Source of the DNA: VAZQ01 sp963827585
GTDB taxonomy: Bacteria > Pseudomonadota > Alphaproteobacteria > Rhizobiales > Xanthobacteraceae
DNA: 64,000 nt
Assembly: GCA_963827585.1 (NCBI GenBank)
Contig: CAWHCK010000059.1
Location: 62,001-126,000 of the forward strand
Direction of reading: 5' to 3'
Positions 19,434 through 28,881 of the stretch are shown here, in pieces. The position numbers and the translations under genes are program-made. The notes under the pieces were generated by a model that was not told the DNA's origin, searched no databases, and worked only from the letters and a program-made list of their open reading frames with translations. The first letter of the stretch is position 1, and every line of letters begins with the position of its first letter.

Positions 19434-19560
19434 CTTCCGCCCCGCCTCAAGGCCGCTCGGGCCTCAATTCCGCCGGGCGTGGCCCGTGGGATGACCGGCG
19501 ACCGGATATGCTCAAGTCGATGCCCTTGCGCTTTCTGCCATCCCCGCGCCTGATCGCCAT

Positions 19561-21001
19561 CGGCGCTGCCAGCGCCGGCGCCGTGCTCGCCCAAGTCCCA
19601 GAACAATCCGGCCATGATGGCGAGCCCCTCACGCGCCACGGGCGCGAGGAGATGCTCGTCCGGCGCATGCTGCGAGCACGCGCCATAGCTGTGCGGCACC
19701 CAAACCGTGGGCACTCCGATGACTTCCGCGAACACGTCGTTGGGGAGCGAACCGCCGGTGTTCGGCAGGATGATCGGCCTGATGCCGGTCGTATTCTTGA
19801 GCGATTGCGCTGCCCACATGGCCCAGGGATCATCCGGCGACAGCCGCGTGGCGGCCATGGGATGATCGCGTTGCTCTATCGTGATCGCTCCAAAGCCATT
19901 GGCGTCCAAGTGGCGTCGGATCGCCGGCAGGAACGTGCGCCAATCGCATCCGGCGATGAACCGTATCTGGCAATGGGCAATGGCGCTGGGCGGAACCGCG
20001 TTGATCGGCTGCGCAGGATTGCCTGACGTCAAGGCCAGCACTTCGAAAGTGTTGGAGCTGAAGACGCGCTCGGCCGGAGTGAAATCCGGCTCGCCCCATC
20101 CGGGGTCGATGGTCGCGCCCGCTTCAGGTCCTGCATCGACGTCGCAATCTGCCAGGGCGTGGCGAACCGCATTCGACACGCGCGGCGCCCGCAACGGATC
20201 GAGACGAATGCGCCCGCGCTGATCGACGATGCTGGCGATGGCGTTGACGAGGATGATCGCCGGGTTTGCGAGCAACCCGCCCCAGTTGCCGGAATGGTGA
20301 CTGCCCTCCCGGAGCTTTAGCGCCAGCGCGAAGTTCATGACGCCGCGGGAGCCCAAATACAGCATGGGCCTGTAGGCCTGCAGGCGCGGACCGTCTGACG
20401 CGATGAACACGTCGGCGACCAGGTCCTGGCGATGCGCTTCGGCGACCTCGCGCAATCCCGGGGAACCGATTTCCTCTCCGGTTTCCATCAGCACCCTGAC
20501 GTTGAAGCCGAGCGAACCGCCGCGCGCCGTCAAGACTTGCTCGAGCGCGGCGAAATTGATCGTGTGCTGGCCCTTGTTGTCGGCCGTTCCGCGGCCATAG
20601 ATGCGGTCGCCATCGACGGCCAAATCCCATGGTCCACGGCCGCGCGTCCAACGCTCGCCTTGGCCGCGGATGACGTCGCCGTGTCCATATGTCAGGACGG
20701 TCGGCAAATCATCGTTTTCCCGTCTCTCGGCGAGCAAGAAGGGGCAGCAAGGCGCAACCGGATTTTCGATGCGGCGCCAGCGAAATCCGATCCGCGCCAA
20801 CGATGGACCGATTTCATGCTCCAGGTAGGCGCGCATCTGATCATCGCGCCCTTCCTGGCTTTCGGTTTCGATCGAGATTTTTCGCGCCAGGTCCTTGTGG
20901 AAGCGGCCAGTGTCGAAATATTCGAGGGCGCCGACGGTCGGGCCTGAGCTCGATTCAAATGCACCATGTCCTCGGCGCCTCCCTAGAACATGCTCCAGCA
21001 A
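19561..21001 (-). CDS. M20 family metallopeptidase, ends uncertain
   Basis: A zinc-dependent di- or aminoacylpeptidase/deacetylase of the M20 family. Metal motifs: TYGHGDVI near residue 105, GRGTADNKGQHT near residue 134, METGEEIGSPG near residue 170; the dimerisation domain has HHSGNWGGLLANP. The last family-like segment is EGLAIMAGLFWDLGEHG at about 19583. The frame then has no stop and runs on through the intergenic region into gyrB; a lost stop or frameshift is likely, so the 3' end given is approximate. The 5' end is also unsure: the open frame begins at a TTG (21001), while an ATG in another frame at 20967 (MVHLNRAQARPS) may be the true start before a frameshift. Confidence 0.7.
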
Positions 21002-21013
21002 TAAGCTCTAGGG
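20981..21013. repeat. Short palindrome CCCTAGA...TCTAGGG, related to the GAGCATGATC repeats
   Basis: CCCTAGA (20981-20987) pairs with TCTAGGG (21007-21013) around CATGCTCCAGCAATAAGC. It overlaps the stop codon of the quinone oxidoreductase and lies just upstream of the M20 gene. The inner sequence nearly repeats the right flank of the element at 45822-45884 (CATGCTCCCAGCAATAAGCT), so this is probably a truncated member of the same family and may serve as a terminator for the oxidoreductase. Confidence 0.55.
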
Positions 21014-21988
21014 AATCCTCACGACGATGTTGCCCATTGCCGTTCCGGCCTCGACCGCTTCGTGCGCAGCGACAATGTCGTCGAGGTCGAAGGTCTGCGC
21101 CACATTATGGATGAGCTCGCCTCGCTCGAGCATGCGGTTGATGTCATCGGTCGCGCGCGCGCGTTCCTCCGGCGGCATGAGATAAACCAGAAAGAACTTC
21201 AGCATGACATTGTTCTGGAGCAGAAACTGGAACGGAATCGAGGCCTCGGGCGCGCCGCTGCCGTAGATCGCCACCATGCCGTTGGGTGCCAACACATTCG
21301 GCAACAGCCGCGCATTGGCGGCGAGATCAACCTCGATGACGGCGTCCACGCCGCGTTTGCCGGTGACCGCCATGACCCGTTCGCCCACGTCCTCACGCTT
21401 ATAGTCGATCACGTGGTCGGCACCTGCGTGCCGCGCGATCTCGGCTTTGGCCGGTGAGCTCACGGTGGTGACCACGGTGGCCCCACGCTTCTTCGCAAAC
21501 TGGATGGCGTAATGGCCGACGGCGCCGGCGCCGGCCGCGACGAGCACGGTCGAGCCTTGCTTGGCCCCGGCGAGCACGACGGCTTGATAGCCCGTATAGG
21601 CGGGAATGCCGAAACAGGCTCCGGCTTCGACCGTAGTATTGGCCGGAAGCGGCACGGCTTGCTCCGACGGCAGCACGATCGATTCGGCGGCGGTGCCGAA
21701 GGCGCGCCGCCACTGCCCGTTCCACACCCAGACCCGCTCGCCCACGCGCGAGGGTGGGACGCCTTCACCAACCAGCTCGATCTCGCCTGCGCCGTCGCTG
21801 TGGGGGATCACGCGGGGGAAGGCAATCTTGCGCGTCAAGCCGGCGCGGCTCTTGACGTCGGAGGGATTGACGCCCGACGCAAGGAGCCGCACCCGCACCT
21901 CACCGCGCCCGGGCTCCGGCGTCTCCACCTCGGCCAGGCGCAACACGTCGCGGGCAGATCCATTCCTTTCGTAGTAGGCAGCGCGCAT
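21008..21988 (-). CDS. NADPH:quinone reductase / zinc-less medium-chain alcohol dehydrogenase family
   Basis: A 326-residue MDR-superfamily oxidoreductase, probably cytoplasmic and NADPH dependent. The start at 21988 gives the standard N-terminus MRAAYYERNGSARDVLRLAE; an upstream in-frame start at 22027 adds a Cys/His-rich tail without support. GroES-like domain with LLASGVNPSDVKSRAG; Rossmann motif GSTVLVAAGAGAVGHYAIQF near residue 145. The structural and catalytic Cys clusters of zinc dehydrogenases are absent, which points to the quinone-reductase branch. It stands alone between recF and the M20 gene. Confidence 0.88.
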   Translation of the reverse strand: MRAAYYERNGSARDVLRLAEVETPEPGRGEVRVRLLASGVNPSDVKSRAGLTRKIAFPRVIPHSDGAGEIELVGEGVPPSRVGERVWVWNGQWRRAFGTAAESIVLPSEQAVPLPANTTVEAGACFGIPAYTGYQAVVLAGAKQGSTVLVAAGAGAVGHYAIQFAKKRGATVVTTVSSPAKAEIARHAGADHVIDYKREDVGERVMAVTGKRGVDAVIEVDLAANARLLPNVLAPNGMVAIYGSGAPEASIPFQFLLQNNVMLKFFLVYLMPPEERARATDDINRMLERGELIHNVAQTFDLDDIVAAHEAVEAGTAMGNIVVRIP

Positions 21989-22161
21989 GGAACCCCTCAA
22001 GCCGGGATGGCGGCAGGCAGTCGCCAACGTCGCATAAACTCAGGCATCTTGCATGAAATCGCAAGCCACAATGAGGATCGGATCATCCGTCCGAGCCTGT
22101 CCTCGCGACGCTAGATCTTATCCGCAACGCGCATGATGACACCCAATGCGCGGCATGAGCA

Positions 22162-23305
22162 TCACGGCCGCCGCTTCACCTGTCCCGGCGAGATCTCCCA
22201 CACGTCGGCCGTTGCTGCGATGTCGGCGAAGGCCGCAGCGTCGGCACCGGTCATCCACGCCTGCGCGCCGAGCTTTTGAAGCTCGCCATAGAGTGCCGCG
22301 CGCCGCAATGGGTCGAGATGGGCGATCACCTCGTCCAGCAGAAGCACCGGCGCAAGGCCCGACATTTCCGCGAGCAGCCCCGCATGCGCCAGCACGAGTC
22401 CGATCAGCAGCGCCTTCTGTTCGCCGGTCGAGGCCGCACCGGCGGCGATGTGCTTGCCGGCATGGACAACGGTGAGGTCGCTGAGGTGCGGCCCGTCGAG
22501 GGTGCGGCCGGCGGCCGCGTCGCGTCCGCGATTCTCGCTGAGCGCCGCGCGATATCGGTCCTCGATCTCGACGGCGGGGCGAAGCGGGACGAGCTGCTCC
22601 ATCCAGCCGTCGAGCGCGATCTCGGCCGCCGGGAACGGCGAGGCCGTGTCCTTGCGCGCGGCCAGCGCGGCCTGCAGCCGGCTGACGGTTTCCATCCGCA
22701 TTGCCGTCACCGCCACCGCCAGCTCGGCCGTCTCGTGCTCGATGGCGTCGAGCCAGTGCGGATCGGGACGGGCCTCCTCGAGCAACCGGTTGCGCGAGCG
22801 CAGCGCCCGTTCGAGCGCATTGACGCGGGTCATGTGCTCGGCATCGACCGCGAGCACGAGGCGGTCGAGAAAGCGGCGGCGCTCGGAGGCGGGGCCATTG
22901 AACAATCCGTCCATGGCCGGCACCAGCCAAATGACCCGCAGATGATCGGCGAAGGCCGACGCGGATGCGACCGGCTCGCGGTCGATACGGCATTTGCGCG
23001 TGACCACGGTGCCCTCGGCCGCCGGCGGCTCCATGCCGGTCCCCAGCGTCGCCAGGCCGAGCGCGCCCTCGACCTCCGCCGCCACCGCCCATGAGCCGCC
23101 GCCCTCGGAAAAAGCCACGTCCTCGAGCGTTGCGCGCCGCAGCCCGCGCCCGGGTGCGAGAAACGAAATCGCCTCGATGAGATTGGTCTTGCCGGCGCCG
23201 TTCGGGCCAACCAGCACCACGAGTCCGCGCGCCGACGTCCATCTGGGCGGCGTGGTAGCTGCGGAAATTCGCCAGCGTCAGGCGGCGGATGCGAGCGGAA
23301 GGCAT
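22162..23305 (-). CDS. recF: DNA replication/repair protein RecF, frameshifted near the N-terminus
   Basis: SMC-like ATPase of 380 residues after correction; it loads RecA at gaps with RecO and RecR. The ATG at 23305 gives PSARIRRLTLANFRSYHAAQ, the standard RecF opening. At about 23226 one extra base (GCGCGGACTCGTG for GCGCGGCTCGTG) breaks the frame; corrected it reads MDVGARLVVLVGPNGAGKTN with Walker A. The signature STGEQKALL and Walker B VLLLDEVIAHLDP are intact, and the protein ends PGQVKRRP. Order dnaA-dnaN-recF is the classic replication cluster; here repeats separate it from dnaN. Confidence 0.92.
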
Positions 23306-23311
23306 GCCGGG

Positions 23312-23399
23312 GATCAGTAATCAGAAGTCAGTGATCAGAAAACAGAAATCGGCACAACTGCCGCAACTCTGATTACTGACACCTGACGTCTGACTCCTG
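23312..23399. repeat. Intergenic palindromic repeat, CTCTGATTACTGAC family, copy 1
   Basis: Imperfect inverted repeat between dnaN and recF. The left arm begins CAGTAATCAGAAGTCAGTGA and the right arm reads CTCTGATTACTGACACCTGA and ends GTCTGACTCCTG, with an inner CGGCACAACTGCCG-type stem. A shorter relative is at 49388-49440 (CTCTGATTGCTGAC). It starts 6 bases upstream of the recF ATG and so replaces the recF leader. Confidence 0.7.
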
Positions 23400-23403
23400 C
23401 GCC

Positions 23404-23492
23404 AGAGCGTGATTGCTTTAGGTTGTCGCAATCAGCTCAAGCAATTGCTTGAGCATGATTGCGGAACCGACACTTCCGGATCATGCTCTAGA
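23404..23492. repeat. Intergenic palindromic repeat, GAGCATGATC family, copy 1
   Basis: A compound palindrome directly after the previous repeat. It includes AGAGCGTGATTGC, the internal palindrome CTCAAGCAATTGCTTGAG, then GAGCATGATTGCGGAA pairing with TTCCGGATCATGCTC. Its right end (GCTCTAGA) contains the dnaN stop codon. The arms match those of the element at 45822-45884. It may act as the dnaN terminator or mRNA 3' stabiliser. Confidence 0.7.
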
Positions 23493-24606
23493 CGCGCATC
23501 GGCATCAGCACGTAGAGCGCGCCCGCGGTCTCGCGGTCATGGATCAGCGTCGGGGATCCCGGATCGGCGAGCTTCAGCACCGCGGCTTCGCCGTCGAGCT
23601 GCGCCGCGATGTCGAGCAGATAGCGGGAATTGAATCCGATATCGAGCGGCTCGGAGCCGTATTCGACTTCGATCTCCTCGGTCGCGCTGCCGGAATCCGG
23701 ATTGGTGACTGAGAGCATGAGCTTTCCGCTGGTCAGCGACAGCTTCACCGCGCGGCCGCGTTCGCTCGAGACGGTGGAGACACGATCGACCGCCTGCTCG
23801 AACTCCTTCTTGTCGACGGTGAGCTCCTTGTCGTTGCCGACCGGAATGACCCGCGCATAGTCGGGAAACGTGCCGTCGATGAGCTTGGAGGTGAGCACGG
23901 TCTGGCCGAGCGTGAAGCGAATCTTGCCCTGCGACAGCTCGAGGGCAATCTCGGCCTCGTTGTCCTCGATCAGGCGTTGCACTTCACCGACGGTCTTGCG
24001 CGGCACGATGATGCCCGGCATCCCGGCGGCGCCCGCGGGCAGCGGCAGCTCGAACTGCGCCAAGCGGTGCCCGTCGGTCGCAACCCCCCGCAAGGTGGGG
24101 GCGTTGGCGGAGCCGGCGGTGTGGAGATAGATGCCATTGAGATAGTAGCGCGTCTCCTCGGTGGAGATCGCGAACTGCGTCTTGTCGATCAGCCGCTTGA
24201 GGTCGGCGGCCGCAAGCCGGAACGTGTGGGTCATTTCACCGGCCGCGAGATCGGGAAAGTCGCTCTCGGGCAGCGTCTGCAGCGTGAAGCGGGAGCGGCC
24301 GGCACGGATCGCCAGCACGGCGCGGTCGCCGGAGGCTTCGACCACGACCTGCGCGCCCTCGGGCAGCTTGCGCACGATCTCGTAGAACATGTGGGCAGGC
24401 ACGGTGGTGGCGCCGCCGGGCCCAACCTCGGCGGAGACGGCCTCCGTGACCTCGAGATCGAGGTCGGTCGCCTTGAAGGTGAGCTTCGATTTTTCCGCCT
24501 TGATCAGCACGTTGGCGAGAATGGGAATGGTGTTGCGGCGCTCGACCACGCGATGCACATGACCGAGCGATTTCAGCAGCGCTGCGCGTTCGACGGTGAC
24601 TTTCAT
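23488..24606 (-). CDS. dnaN: DNA polymerase III beta subunit (sliding clamp)
   Basis: A 372-residue processivity clamp, intact and of normal length, forming a dimeric ring of three similar domains per subunit. The opening MKVTVERAALLKSLGHVHRV and VVERRNTIPILANVLI are diagnostic, as are FPDLAAGEMTHTF and the ATDGHRLAQFELPL of domain two. It ends YVLMPMRV, the conserved clamp C-terminus. It follows dnaA on the same strand with 250 bp between. Its stop lies inside a repeat. Confidence 0.97.
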   Translation of the reverse strand: MKVTVERAALLKSLGHVHRVVERRNTIPILANVLIKAEKSKLTFKATDLDLEVTEAVSAEVGPGGATTVPAHMFYEIVRKLPEGAQVVVEASGDRAVLAIRAGRSRFTLQTLPESDFPDLAAGEMTHTFRLAAADLKRLIDKTQFAISTEETRYYLNGIYLHTAGSANAPTLRGVATDGHRLAQFELPLPAGAAGMPGIIVPRKTVGEVQRLIEDNEAEIALELSQGKIRFTLGQTVLTSKLIDGTFPDYARVIPVGNDKELTVDKKEFEQAVDRVSTVSSERGRAVKLSLTSGKLMLSVTNPDSGSATEEIEVEYGSEPLDIGFNSRYLLDIAAQLDGEAAVLKLADPGSPTLIHDRETAGALYVLMPMRV

Positions 24607-24856
24607 TTTTTCAACCCGCCTGCTCGCGTGGAAGGTGTCGAGGGGGTAAGGAAAGTGGCGTGTACGCGCGGTTTTCGCAAGGGCGATGGCGGGTGGGCAG
24701 GAACTTTCCCAACGGATTTGGCGGGGTCCCTCCCGCCTCTACCTGGGCTGCGGCGCCGGCGATCGCCGGCGCATGGTCGAGGTTGCGTCGGCGGGCCTCT
24801 CACCCGCTCCCGCAGGCTCGCCCGTATCCGTTCTCGCCTATGGAGGCAAGGTTTGC

Positions 24857-26282
24857 TCACTCCTGCAATTGGCGTTTGAGCAGCTCGATCTCCTCGGCAA
24901 GCGCGTTATCGGTAGTCACGAGATTTTCGATCTTCCGCACGGCGTGCAGCACCGTGGTGTGGTCACGGCCACCGAAACGCCGTCCGATTTCCGGCAGCGA
25001 GCGCAGCGTCAGTGTCTTGGCCAAATACATCGCCACCTGCCGCGGGCGCACGACGTTTGCCGTGCGCCGCGACGACAAGAGATCGGCCCGGCTCACATTG
25101 TATTGGCGGGCCACCACCGCGTTGAATGTCTTCGATCTTGACCCGCTTGGGCTCCTGGGGGCGGATCAAGTCGCGCACCTCGCGCTCCGCCATTTCGAGC
25201 GTGACGGGCTGTCCCGTCAGCTTGCTATGGGCGAGAAGCCGGTTGAGAGCGCCTTCGAGGTCGCGGCCGTTGTGGGTCACCGACTTGGCGATAAAGGCCA
25301 GCACCGCGGCCGGAACGTCGAAGCCGGGATGATGCTGCCTGGCGGCTGCGGCCCGGCAGGTGAGGATTTCGAGGCGCAGCTCTTCGCCGAGTGATCCCAT
25401 CTCGACGACGAGCCCGCCGGCGAGCCGTGAGCGCACGCGCTCATCCAGGCTCTCCAAGTCTGCAGGCGGTCGGTCGGCGGCGATCACGACCTGTCGGCCG
25501 GCGTCGATGAGTGCGTTGAGCGTATGACAGAACTCGGCTTGCGTCGATTTGCCCTGGAGGAATTGCAGGTCGTCGATGACGAGGACGTCGATGGTGCGCA
25601 GCGCATCCTTGAACGCCAGCGCATTCTGCGCCCGGAGCGCGGCCACGAAGCCGTACATGAATTTTTCGGCGGTGAGGTAGAGCACCTTGCGCTCGGCCGT
25701 CGTATTGCCGGCCCAGGCCAGGGATTGCAGCAGATGGGTCTTGCCGAGGCCAACCCCGGCGTGAACGTAAAGGGGGTTGAACATGACCACGTCGCCCCGT
25801 CTCCCCTGCGAGACTTGTTTGGCCGCGGCATGCGCAAGCGTATTGGAGCGTCCGACGACGAAGGTCTCGAAAGTCAGGCGCGGATCGAGCGGAGAACCGC
25901 CGAGCGCCTCGTGCACCGCCGAGATCGGTGCCACCGTATGGCGCAGATCGCCGGCGCCGTTAGCCTTGCTCTCGCGTATATCGCGCGCACATGGGGGCGC
26001 CTCCACGACCTTCATCTTCGGCGGCAAGGTCCGGATCACGGCGGAGCGAACCGTGAGCTCGATCCGCAAATAGTTCGGTTGCTCGGCCTGCCAGCAGGCC
26101 AGCACCCGCTCGGCATAGTGGGACTGGATCCAGCTCTTGAGAAAGCGCGTGGGCACGGACAGCTTGACGGTATCGCCCTCGCTACCGTCGAGTTCCATGC
26201 GTGCGAACCAGCTTGAGTAGACGTCGTCGCCAACCTCGGCGCGAAGACGTTCCTTCACGCGCCCCCAGTGGTCCTGATCCAT
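24857..26282 (-). CDS. dnaA: Chromosomal replication initiator protein DnaA, one frameshift
   Basis: AAA+ initiator ATPase. Domain I opens DQDHWGRVKERLRAEVGDDV; the nucleotide site has GVGLGKTHLLQSL (Walker A) and VLVIDDLQFLQG (Walker B); domain IV has GGRDHTTVLHAVRKIE, the DnaA signature that binds DnaA boxes. The frame breaks at about 25125: one extra G, corrected to EDIQRVVARQYNVSRADLL, gives 474 residues ending at a TGA at 24857-24859. The ATG at 26282 has AGGA 8 bases upstream; an ATG at 26291 is an alternative. The break lies between the AAA+ core and the DNA-binding domain, so without correction the protein would be dead. Confidence 0.95.
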
Positions 26283-26975
26283 GCTCGTCATCCTGGATGT
26301 CTCTTCTTGTCTTGGCAGCACAAAGCGATTGGTGGGAACGCGGGCGAACGCGATACTTCCGGACGCCCCGCAGGGCCGACACGAAGCGACATGAACGCAG
26401 CAAGCGGAGTTGGTGGGTCGAGGCCGCGACTTGAACCGAGGTAGGACTCGAACCGAGGTAGAAGAGGTAAAAGGAGTGTGCAGAGGCCTGCCCGCAGTCG
26501 GCGGGCCGGGTGGGGAGCTTCGACCCTTAGGGCGGGGCCGGCCCTCGCGCAGCCATCGTGAAATGAGACAAAATGCCGTTCAGCTGGCGCGCAATCGCGC
26601 GAGCCGTCGATAGGTGGATGCGCCTCGCTGTCGTCATAATACCCCCCTGTCCATCGCCCAGCACCGCGCCAGGGCCATGCACACGTTCAGGTTTTTCGAG
26701 TATTTTGGGGCCGGCTTCGTGTCGTCGATGACTACTATCTCGACGCCACGAAGCTTGAGCTTATGTCCATATACGCCAAGCTCTCACGAGATCGAAGGTG
26801 AAGCAGAGAACAATTAGGCATGACTTACCTGTCCTCATCTTCGATGAGCTCGAATACGAACCTTTTACTGAAAACCGCCGGTGGCCCAGCGGCGTTTCAA
26901 AATAGCACGGCCCCGCCCCCCTGCAACGCCTGCAAGCGCAGCCACGCGTGCGATCAGCAGCCAAGTCGGGTTCGT

Positions 26976-26984
26976 TGATCCACA
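26976..26984 (+). promoter_or_regulatory. DnaA box TGATCCACA
   Basis: Exact match to the alphaproteobacterial DnaA box, 690 bp upstream of dnaA, next to an AT-rich tract that could unwind. It may serve replication initiation or dnaA autoregulation. Confidence 0.5.
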
Positions 26985-27198
26985 GCACCGCCCAAAAGTT
27001 TGTCATAAATTTTTGAATTAACTTACATATTTGAGCCGCTGTCGTGGCATGCCAAAGCGGGTGCGCGGCGGTGATTTGGGCCGGAAGCAACGCCGCGCCG
27101 ACCGGCGGAAATGTGTGAAATCAAAGTCCTGCTTGGTGCTTTCCCCGTAAGCCTTTCTGCAAGCAGTTATTTCTTTGAGCGGAAATGGAGGGTAGCCC

Positions 27199-27279
27199 CT
27201 GCCGCAAACGGCAGCTTCAGCCGCCGCTAGTGTGACAATTAGGCGATGGGACACGACACGCAGAAGCGTGTCTGCTTTT
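27199..27279 (+). ncRNA. Candidate structured transcript with terminator-like 3' hairpin
   Basis: Two perfect hairpins: CTGCCG-CAAA-CGGCAG (27199-27214) and GACACGC-AGAA-GCGTGTC (27255-27272), the latter followed by TGCTTTTATT, which resembles a factor-independent terminator reading rightwards. No plus-strand protein gene precedes it in the 900 bp to the left, so it may end a small RNA. A weak upstream TTGTCA-N17-TTACAT at about 26999-27027 could be its promoter. This is inference from structure only. Confidence 0.3.
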
Positions 27280-27363
27280 ATTATCTCTATTTCTGTGACA
27301 CTTCTGCAACAAAACGGCGGCAGATATCGAAGAATCGGAAATTATCAAAAAGCAATTTCGTTC

Positions 27364-27382
27364 GGCGGCGCGATCCGCCGCC
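27364..27382 (-). terminator. rpsT terminator hairpin
   Basis: On the minus strand GGCGGCG (27376-27382) pairs with CGCCGCC (27364-27370) around a 5-base loop, about 60 bases after the rpsT stop, with a T-run (GCTTTTTG) about a dozen bases further on. Position and form fit an rpsT terminator, though the T-run is not immediate. Confidence 0.45.
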
Positions 27383-27441
27383 AATGTCTCAGACCAGCAA
27401 ACTGCAAAAGGTCGGCGTCGAACCTGAGGTCCGGACCGCGC

Positions 27442-27708
27442 CTATGTGCCGAGCTTCGCCACCCTATGGGTCAAGCGGGACACCTTGCGGCTCGCTGCAT
27501 TGGGATGCACCACGCCCTTCTGTGCCGAGCGCATGATAACCGGCTCGGCGTCCTTCAGCGCCGCAAGTGCTGTGGTGCGGTCACCGCTCGCAATCGCCTC
27601 CTCGACCTTGCGCACGAAGGTACGCAGCTTCGAACGCCGCCCCTTGTTGATGGCGGTGCGCCGCGCGATCTTGCGCGTGGCCTTGCGGGCGGAACTGGTA
27701 TTGGCCAT
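27442..27708 (-). CDS. rpsT: 30S ribosomal protein S20
   Basis: An 88-residue, very basic protein opening MANTSSARKATRKIARRTAI, the standard S20 start, and containing KGRRSKLRTFVRKVEEAI and the late motif GVVHPNAASRKVSRLTHRV. It binds 16S rRNA early in small-subunit assembly. A longer in-frame extension to 27885 is excluded because the conserved protein begins at 27708. The rpsT-dnaA neighbourhood is common in Hyphomicrobiales. A good sigma-70 promoter lies about 100 bp upstream. Confidence 0.97.
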   Translation of the reverse strand: MANTSSARKATRKIARRTAINKGRRSKLRTFVRKVEEAIASGDRTTALAALKDAEPVIMRSAQKGVVHPNAASRKVSRLTHRVAKLGT

Positions 27709-27808
27709 GCCTGTGCTCGTTCTGCGGGCGGCGTTGCAACCCGCTCGTTCATCTGGGTGGATATCGCAGTAAGGCGCGGCGGCGATGCCTCGCCGCCAGC
27801 GCGCGCCG

Positions 27809-27837
27809 CTTATAGGCGTCCCACCGGAGAGGGTCAA
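27809..27837 (-). promoter_or_regulatory. Sigma-70-type promoter of rpsT
   Basis: On the minus strand TTGACC (27832-27837), a 17-base spacer, then TATAAG (27809-27814), followed by a GC-rich start region (GCGGCGCGCG) typical of stringently controlled ribosomal promoters. This is the best promoter seen in the window. Confidence 0.7.
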
Positions 27838-27934
27838 CGCCCGATCTTCCCTGCGGCCGCGGGCGCCGGCTTTCCGCCTCCACACCCAAATCAGCCTGCT
27901 CTGCCTTGCTCACCCCATGCTTCTACGTGTCTTG

Positions 27935-28864
27935 CTATCCCACTTGAGCGCTTTGTGCGCCGGTCTTGCGCAGCGGAGAGCTCGGGGCCCGCAGGCCGTC
28001 GTAGCTCGCCGCAAGCGTCGCCCGCTCTCCCGCGGAAAAGGCGGTCAGCGGCGGCTGCACCCGTGCCCAGGCCGCATCCCGGTGGATATGTGCGATGAGC
28101 GCCTTGACCCCTGGAACGAGCTGCTTGCCGTCGAACAGCTCGCGGATGGACACCGCGGCATCGAGGGCGCCTGCGTCGCCATCCTGCCATGCGCGCGCGC
28201 ACAGGTCGGCGTTGAGATTGGCGGTGGCGGAAATGCAGCCGGCGAAGGCGCCCGCGCGCGCTTCCATCAGCACCGCTTCGGTTGAGGGGAACACCTTGAA
28301 GCCGGGGGAGACCGCCGCCGCGGCACGCGCATAGGCCATGTCGCCCGACGAATCTTTCAGGCCGACGATGCGTGTGCCGAAGGCATCGAGCAGGCGCCCG
28401 ACAAGCGCGACGCGCCACGGGAGGCCGGACTGGGCCGGGAAGTGGTAGAGATAGATGGGGATTGGTCTCGCAGCCGTTGCCGCCACAATCGTCTCGACAT
28501 AGGCGAGGAGCCCGTCGTCGGGCACGCCCTTGTAGTAGAATGGCGGCAGGAGAAGCGCTCCCGCAAACCCGAGCTCGGCGGCGTGCCGCGTCAGCGCGAC
28601 CGCGTCGGCGACAGACGCCGCGCCGGTGCCGACCATAAGGCGATCGAGCGGCAGCCCCGCGTCGCGATAAGCGGTCATGACGCGCCTGCGCTGCTCGAGC
28701 GAAAACGACGTGGCCTCGCCGGTGGTGCCGAGCACGTTCAGTCCGTCGCACCCATTGGCGAGCAGAAAGCGCGCGAGCGCCGTCGAACGTGCGCAATCCG
28801 GTTCGCCTTCCTCGTCGACGGCGGTTGCAATTGCGGCAATGACGCCGTGGAGCTTGTCGGTCAT
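27935..28864 (-). CDS. Dihydrodipicolinate synthase/N-acetylneuraminate lyase family protein
   Basis: A 309-residue class I aldolase TIM barrel of the DapA/NanA family. The phosphate/carboxylate loop is GLNVLGTTGEATSFSLEQRR near residue 40; the catalytic Tyr lies in IPIYLYHFPAQSG and the Schiff-base Lys in RIVGLKDSSGDMAY near residue 167. DapA itself is usually nearer 292-296 residues and sits with other lysine genes, so this may be a catabolic lyase or aldolase rather than the lysine enzyme. Malic enzyme lies upstream on the same strand with a palindromic repeat between. Confidence 0.88.
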   Translation of the reverse strand: MTDKLHGVIAAIATAVDEEGEPDCARSTALARFLLANGCDGLNVLGTTGEATSFSLEQRRRVMTAYRDAGLPLDRLMVGTGAASVADAVALTRHAAELGFAGALLLPPFYYKGVPDDGLLAYVETIVAATAARPIPIYLYHFPAQSGLPWRVALVGRLLDAFGTRIVGLKDSSGDMAYARAAAAVSPGFKVFPSTEAVLMEARAGAFAGCISATANLNADLCARAWQDGDAGALDAAVSIRELFDGKQLVPGVKALIAHIHRDAAWARVQPPLTAFSAGERATLAASYDGLRAPSSPLRKTGAQSAQVG

Positions 28865-28881
28865 GGTGTCTCCCTGGGTCG

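Larger units (their letters stand above)
26292..27441. other. Gene-free dnaA-rpsT interval, candidate origin or dnaA control region
   Basis: About 1.15 kb with no convincing gene. It is less GC-rich than its surroundings, with AT-rich tracts at about 26995-27035 and 27273-27360. One perfect copy of the Caulobacter-type DnaA box TGATCCACA lies at 26976-26984, just left of the first AT tract. Two strong hairpins lie at 27199-27214 and 27255-27272. A cluster of DnaA boxes, as expected of a strong oriC, was not seen by eye, and some alphaproteobacteria place oriC near hemE, so the assignment as origin is tentative. Two GAACCGAGGTAG repeats lie at about 26433-26461. Confidence 0.4.

Noticed and set aside
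26430..26465. tRNA T-arm-like GGTTCGAGTCC on the minus strand near dnaA
   Set aside because: The flanking bases do not pair into a T-stem and there is no acceptor, anticodon arm or D-arm; it is a short direct repeat.
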